Shown: positions 61,230-64,000 of the stretch, in pieces | Layout of the letters: each line of letters opens with the position of its first letter | Numbering within the stretch: the stretch's first letter is position 1 | NCBI GenBank assembly: GCA_024398615.1 | Contig: JAKSIU010000011.1 | Coordinates: 1 to 64,000 of the forward strand | Length of the DNA: 64,000 nt | Source: Bacteroidaceae bacterium | Lineage (GTDB): Bacteria > Bacteroidota > Bacteroidia > Bacteroidales > Bacteroidaceae | Direction: 5' to 3' | Made by a program: the position numbers and the translations under genes | The notes under the pieces: model-generated | What the model was told of the DNA's origin: nothing | What the model saw: only the letters and a program-made list of their open reading frames with translations | Databases searched by the model: none

Positions 61230-62374
61230 AGGCCGTTAAGTCTGTACAACAGGGCGGCATTGCATCCGCCGAATCCGGACAGCAGCTTTATGAACTGGCG
61301 TCCGTCGGTCCTTCTCAGTTCGGGACTCACACTGACCGGGCACGATGTACCCTGACGTGCAAATCCACGGGTAGCCAGAACCGTATGGTCCTTGACCGCA
61401 TACATGGAAAGGACGCTCTCCATAATGCCGGCGGCACCCATCGTATGTCCGTAATAGCCCTTCAGTCCCGTTACCGGCACATCGCTCAGTCCGGCACGTG
61501 AAAGAGCTATCGATTCCATCTCGTCATTATAGGCCGTCGCCGTGCCGTGCACGTTCACGAAAGCCAGATCATCCGGCGTGCAGAAGCGCAGCATCTCCTT
61601 CAGGGCAAGGTAGCTGCCCTCACCCGTACGCGACGGACCCGAAATATGGTTCGCGTCATTGCGTATTGCGCCTGCCACCAGCTGCCAGCAGCCATCGGGC
61701 ACGCTGTCCGCAGCCTTGAGGACCACGGTAGCGGCACACTCACCCAGATTCAGGCCGCGCCGTTCACTGTCAAACGGCCGGCAGAAGTCATCACTTATGG
61801 CCTTGAATGACAGAAAGCCCGATATGATGAAAGGTGACTGTTCATCGGCCCCCACCACAACTGCGCAGTCATAACGTCCGCTCCTGATGGCACGCATGGC
61901 CTCAATCTGCGCACACACGCCCGAAATGCAGGCGTTGCATACCACCAGCGGGCTGTTGGGATTGCCGAAGTAGTCCGATACCTGACGCGCGGCCACACCA
62001 AGCAGCACACGCTCGCGTGGAAAGTCCTGCGCTTCGCCAAGCAGACTCACGTTGCCCTTGGTGGTCGATACCACGAACAGCACCCGCGGGCTGGAAGCGT
62101 CAATGCCGGCGTTCTCCACTGCCTGTACAGAGCTTGCCAGCAGCATCTTCTCAAAAAACGTATAACGGTCAGTGGGAATACCCAGACTGCGGCAGGCATC
62201 GTCCAGCACTCCACGGTCCATGCGGGACAGAGTGAACGGAGTGCGTACATTACCCATGCTCCCGTAACGTGACAGCCCGCTCTTTCCGGCCTTCACGCTC
62301 TCATAGTTCGCAGCCGAATCAAGTCCGAGCGGCGAAACCACGTTGTCTGCCATGCACTGTATGAGACGTTCCAT
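61223..62374 (-). CDS. Beta-ketoacyl-ACP synthase, active type (second of two)
   Basis: 383 aa. Catalytic Cys in VVCNACISGVCAQI; His in VNVHGTATAYNDEME and in LKGYYGHTMGAAGIME; LSGFGGCNAALL at the end. The CISG loop differs from the CSSA loop of the other enzyme, so the two probably use different substrates, e.g. starter and extension steps. 1 bp after the dehydratase-like gene. Confidence 0.93.
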   Translation of the reverse strand: MERLIQCMADNVVSPLGLDSAANYESVKAGKSGLSRYGSMGNVRTPFTLSRMDRGVLDDACRSLGIPTDRYTFFEKMLLASSVQAVENAGIDASSPRVLFVVSTTKGNVSLLGEAQDFPRERVLLGVAARQVSDYFGNPNSPLVVCNACISGVCAQIEAMRAIRSGRYDCAVVVGADEQSPFIISGFLSFKAISDDFCRPFDSERRGLNLGECAATVVLKAADSVPDGCWQLVAGAIRNDANHISGPSRTGEGSYLALKEMLRFCTPDDLAFVNVHGTATAYNDEMESIALSRAGLSDVPVTGLKGYYGHTMGAAGIMESVLSMYAVKDHTVLATRGFARQGTSCPVSVSPELRRTDGRQFIKLLSGFGGCNAALLYRLNGLW

Positions 62375-62375
62375 A

Positions 62376-62801
62376 TCAGTTCTCCAATGCTATCTTCAAA
62401 TCCGTTTCAGCAATCAGCTCGTCCCCCACATGTACCGTGGCATGGACAAGGGTTATCTGAAACACCTCCTCAATCACTTCAATCCTTGTCGTCAGCACCT
62501 CGCCCACAACAGGTGTGCGCAGAACATTGAAACCGTTCACCGCACCTATGAAACCCAGTTTCACCCTGCCATTCTCTGACAGGCTGATGTATCCCATCCT
62601 TGCCGCACAGGTTTGGGCGATGTTCTCGTTCAGTCCGGCTGTCGAGAAATGACCGTCATCGACAAAGATGTTGTCGGGAGTCACCTCAAGAGTACTCACG
62701 GTCACCACCGGGTCATAGTGGACCAGGCGGTCAATCATGACGAAAGGCCTGCGCTGCGGCAGCAGGTCAAGAACGTTGATGTCTTCAAGCCCAGAAGTCA
62801 T
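62376..62801 (-). CDS. ApeP-like hotdog dehydratase
   Basis: 141 aa. LLPQRRPFVMIDRLVHYDP is the family opening; DDGHFSTAGLNENIAQTCAARMGY is the active-site helix with His and Glu both kept, as in ApeP of aryl-polyene clusters. It would dehydrate the ACP-bound 3-hydroxy intermediate. It overlaps the acyltransferase gene by 17 bp. With the second hotdog protein at 57 kb this gives two dehydratases, as in known aryl-polyene loci. Confidence 0.87.
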   Translation of the reverse strand: MTSGLEDINVLDLLPQRRPFVMIDRLVHYDPVVTVSTLEVTPDNIFVDDGHFSTAGLNENIAQTCAARMGYISLSENGRVKLGFIGAVNGFNVLRTPVVGEVLTTRIEVIEEVFQITLVHATVHVGDELIAETDLKIALEN

Positions 62802-63666
62802 AATAGTTGAACCACTGTGTGGGATACTGTTTCACAATCTCTTCAAGTTCACTTGCAAAGCTCTGTGCCATGGCTGCCATACGGGCTCTCAGCGGCAGGT
62901 CATCATGAGACTCTATGCTGCGCACGAACACCCTGTAGCTGCGGGCGTTCTCACGCATGGCGAACATTGCCAGCATAGGGACATCCTTCTGGACAGCCAG
63001 GGCGAACGGTCCCATGGGGAAACGCGCCTCGGCACCCAGGAAACTGCATTTCAATGCCTTGGGCGAACCAAGCAGACGGTCACCGGTCATGCTCACTATC
63101 TCGCCGCGGTCCAGAGCCGCATTCATGGCGAAGATGTGCGACATGCTGCCATCGACCTCTATGAGTCCTATATTGTGGCTGGCAAGGATACGGCGGCGGA
63201 AATCCTTCATGACCTGGCTTTCGCCGGCAAACAGCAGTCCGTTGATGCGCTTGGCATGCGATGTCAGCCCGTAGCCCACCATCTCGAAACTGCCGGCGTG
63301 CGTACTCAGCTGAACGAATCCGCCCGGTGCCTGCATAAGTTCCAGAAATCGTTCGTTCCCTTCAACGGTATATGAGAAAGTCTTCCCCGCATAAGCCGCA
63401 TACCGGTCTATGATGACCTGTCCGAAACGGAAATGGTTGGCATAGACCTTGCAGAACGACTTCACGGGACCGTAATGGAAACGTTCGCGGAAGAACCGGT
63501 AGATGGCCAGATAGCCCTTATGGCTGAAAAGCATGTAGAAAGGCACTATGAATGCCATGAAACAGTAAATGACCCTGCGGTCAACCACTTTCATGACTGC
63601 CACCAGAGAACGGATCATCCACGGAAGCCCGTCTGTCCGTCCCTTCCACTCACGTTTTTCCGCCAT
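62785..63666 (-). CDS. LpxL/HtrB-like lysophospholipid acyltransferase
   Basis: 293 aa from the ATG at 63666 (MAEKREWKGR), 10 bp after the ACP stop; an upstream ATG at 63705 would overlap the ACP gene and is less likely. A membrane helix near 30-50 is followed by the LpxL pattern: LSTHAGSFEMVGYGL (H-x4-E) and later FPMGPFALAVQKDVPML. It uses acyl-ACP to acylate a lipid acceptor at the inner membrane. Aryl-polyene clusters carry an acyltransferase of this sort. Confidence 0.88.
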   Translation of the reverse strand: MAEKREWKGRTDGLPWMIRSLVAVMKVVDRRVIYCFMAFIVPFYMLFSHKGYLAIYRFFRERFHYGPVKSFCKVYANHFRFGQVIIDRYAAYAGKTFSYTVEGNERFLELMQAPGGFVQLSTHAGSFEMVGYGLTSHAKRINGLLFAGESQVMKDFRRRILASHNIGLIEVDGSMSHIFAMNAALDRGEIVSMTGDRLLGSPKALKCSFLGAEARFPMGPFALAVQKDVPMLAMFAMRENARSYRVFVRSIESHDDLPLRARMAAMAQSFASELEEIVKQYPTQWFNYYDFWA

Positions 63667-63676
63667 ATCTGCCGTA

Positions 63677-63919
63677 TTATCCCAGTTTTGCCTGCAGATA
63701 GTCACAGAATGCGCTGAATGTCTTTATTCCGGACATCTCCTCGCTCTTGATTCTCACTCCGAAAGTCTGCTCGACTATCACCACGATATCGACAAAATCC
63801 AGACTGTCTATGCCCAGATCCTGCTTGAGCAGTGCTTCAGGTGCAATCTTCTCTTCATCAATCTCAAGGTCCTCAATCATGAAATTGCGGACTTTAGCTT
63901 CAATTTCGCTTCTTTCCAT
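63677..63919 (-). CDS. Acyl carrier protein (second of two in the cluster)
   Basis: 80 aa. Phosphopantetheine site at KQDLGIDSLDFVDIVVIV. The sequence differs from the first ACP (DLGIDSLD versus GLGLDSID), suggesting division of work, e.g. starter unit versus chain. It starts 9 bp after the partial gene at the right edge. Confidence 0.95.
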   Translation of the reverse strand: MERSEIEAKVRNFMIEDLEIDEEKIAPEALLKQDLGIDSLDFVDIVVIVEQTFGVRIKSEEMSGIKTFSAFCDYLQAKLG

Positions 63920-63928
63920 ATTGTGATT

Positions 63929-64000
63929 CTATTCTTTAGTGCAAACCATAATGCTGTGACCACCCTGGCCCATGATGTCGAAGATCCTCTCCACCTTCAT
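63929..64000 (-). CDS. C-terminal end of a gene continuing past the right edge
   Basis: The minus strand is open from the edge to a TAG at 63931-63929, 9 bp before the ACP start. The last 23 residues include FDIMGQGGHSIMVCTKE. Ends of this kind are seen in SAM-dependent methyltransferases, which do occur in aryl-polyene loci, but the fragment is too short to be sure. The tight spacing puts it in the same operon. Confidence 0.6.
   Translation of the reverse strand: MKVERIFDIMGQGGHSIMVCTKE

Overview
The window looks like a chromosomal segment of a Bacteroidota species, most likely a gut Bacteroidales member (Prevotella/Bacteroides-like). Reasons: several genes and the tRNA operon carry the Bacteroides-type -7 box TAnnTTTG instead of sigma70 boxes; most starts lack a Shine-Dalgarno sequence; and the gene set is typical (BlaI/M56 pair, SLBB-rich polysaccharide export, CE6-GH51 and GH3 enzymes, a long PurF, an aryl-polyene/flexirubin-type lipid cluster). 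Both edges cut through genes.

Layout. 0-11.3 kb: a BlaI-type repressor (cut at the left edge) behind its M56 peptidase, a membrane LytTR regulator, two tiny ExbB-like membrane proteins, an OPT transporter, a secreted alpha/beta hydrolase with a Gly/Met/Pro/Gln insert, a membrane protein with Rossmann and RyR domains, and a Cache-PP2C (SpoIIE-type) phosphatase. 11.35-11.92 kb: a four-tRNA operon (Gly, Leu, Leu, Gly) with its own promoter and terminator. 12-22.7 kb: small-molecule kinase, queuosine-precursor transporter, condensation-like acyltransferase, CE6-GH51 enzyme, MgtC-like protein, UvrD/PcrA helicase, CPA2 antiporter. 22.7-34.6 kb: one minus-strand surface-polysaccharide operon (priming transferase, export, chain length, polymerase, flippase, glycosyltransferases) ending with an amidohydrolase. 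34.7-39.7 kb: fabD, a cytoplasmic GH13 and a GH3 lipoprotein. 40-46.2 kb: purF-carA-carB, in which CarA has lost its glutaminase cysteine and CarB resembles animal CPS.

46.4-64 kb: at least 20 minus-strand genes with gaps of 15 bp or less, many overlapping. The set has two ACPs, two intact and two degenerate ketosynthases, two hotdog dehydratases, an LpxL-like acyltransferase, LolA, an MMPL exporter fused to an acyltransferase, a glycosyltransferase and an AMP ligase. This is the core of an aryl-polyene/dialkylresorcinol (flexirubin-like) pathway that makes and exports an outer-membrane lipid. The distal part adds a B12-binding-type radical SAM protein, a CrtI-like oxidoreductase, an unknown 120-aa protein and an esterase. 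A ketoreductase and an ammonia lyase are not in the window and may lie past the right edge.

Three copies of a near-perfect 54-60 bp palindrome sit 14-26 bp from stop codons (4.0, 7.4 and 40.0 kb) and look like a dispersed REP-like element. All calls are from reading the sequence; no database search was possible.
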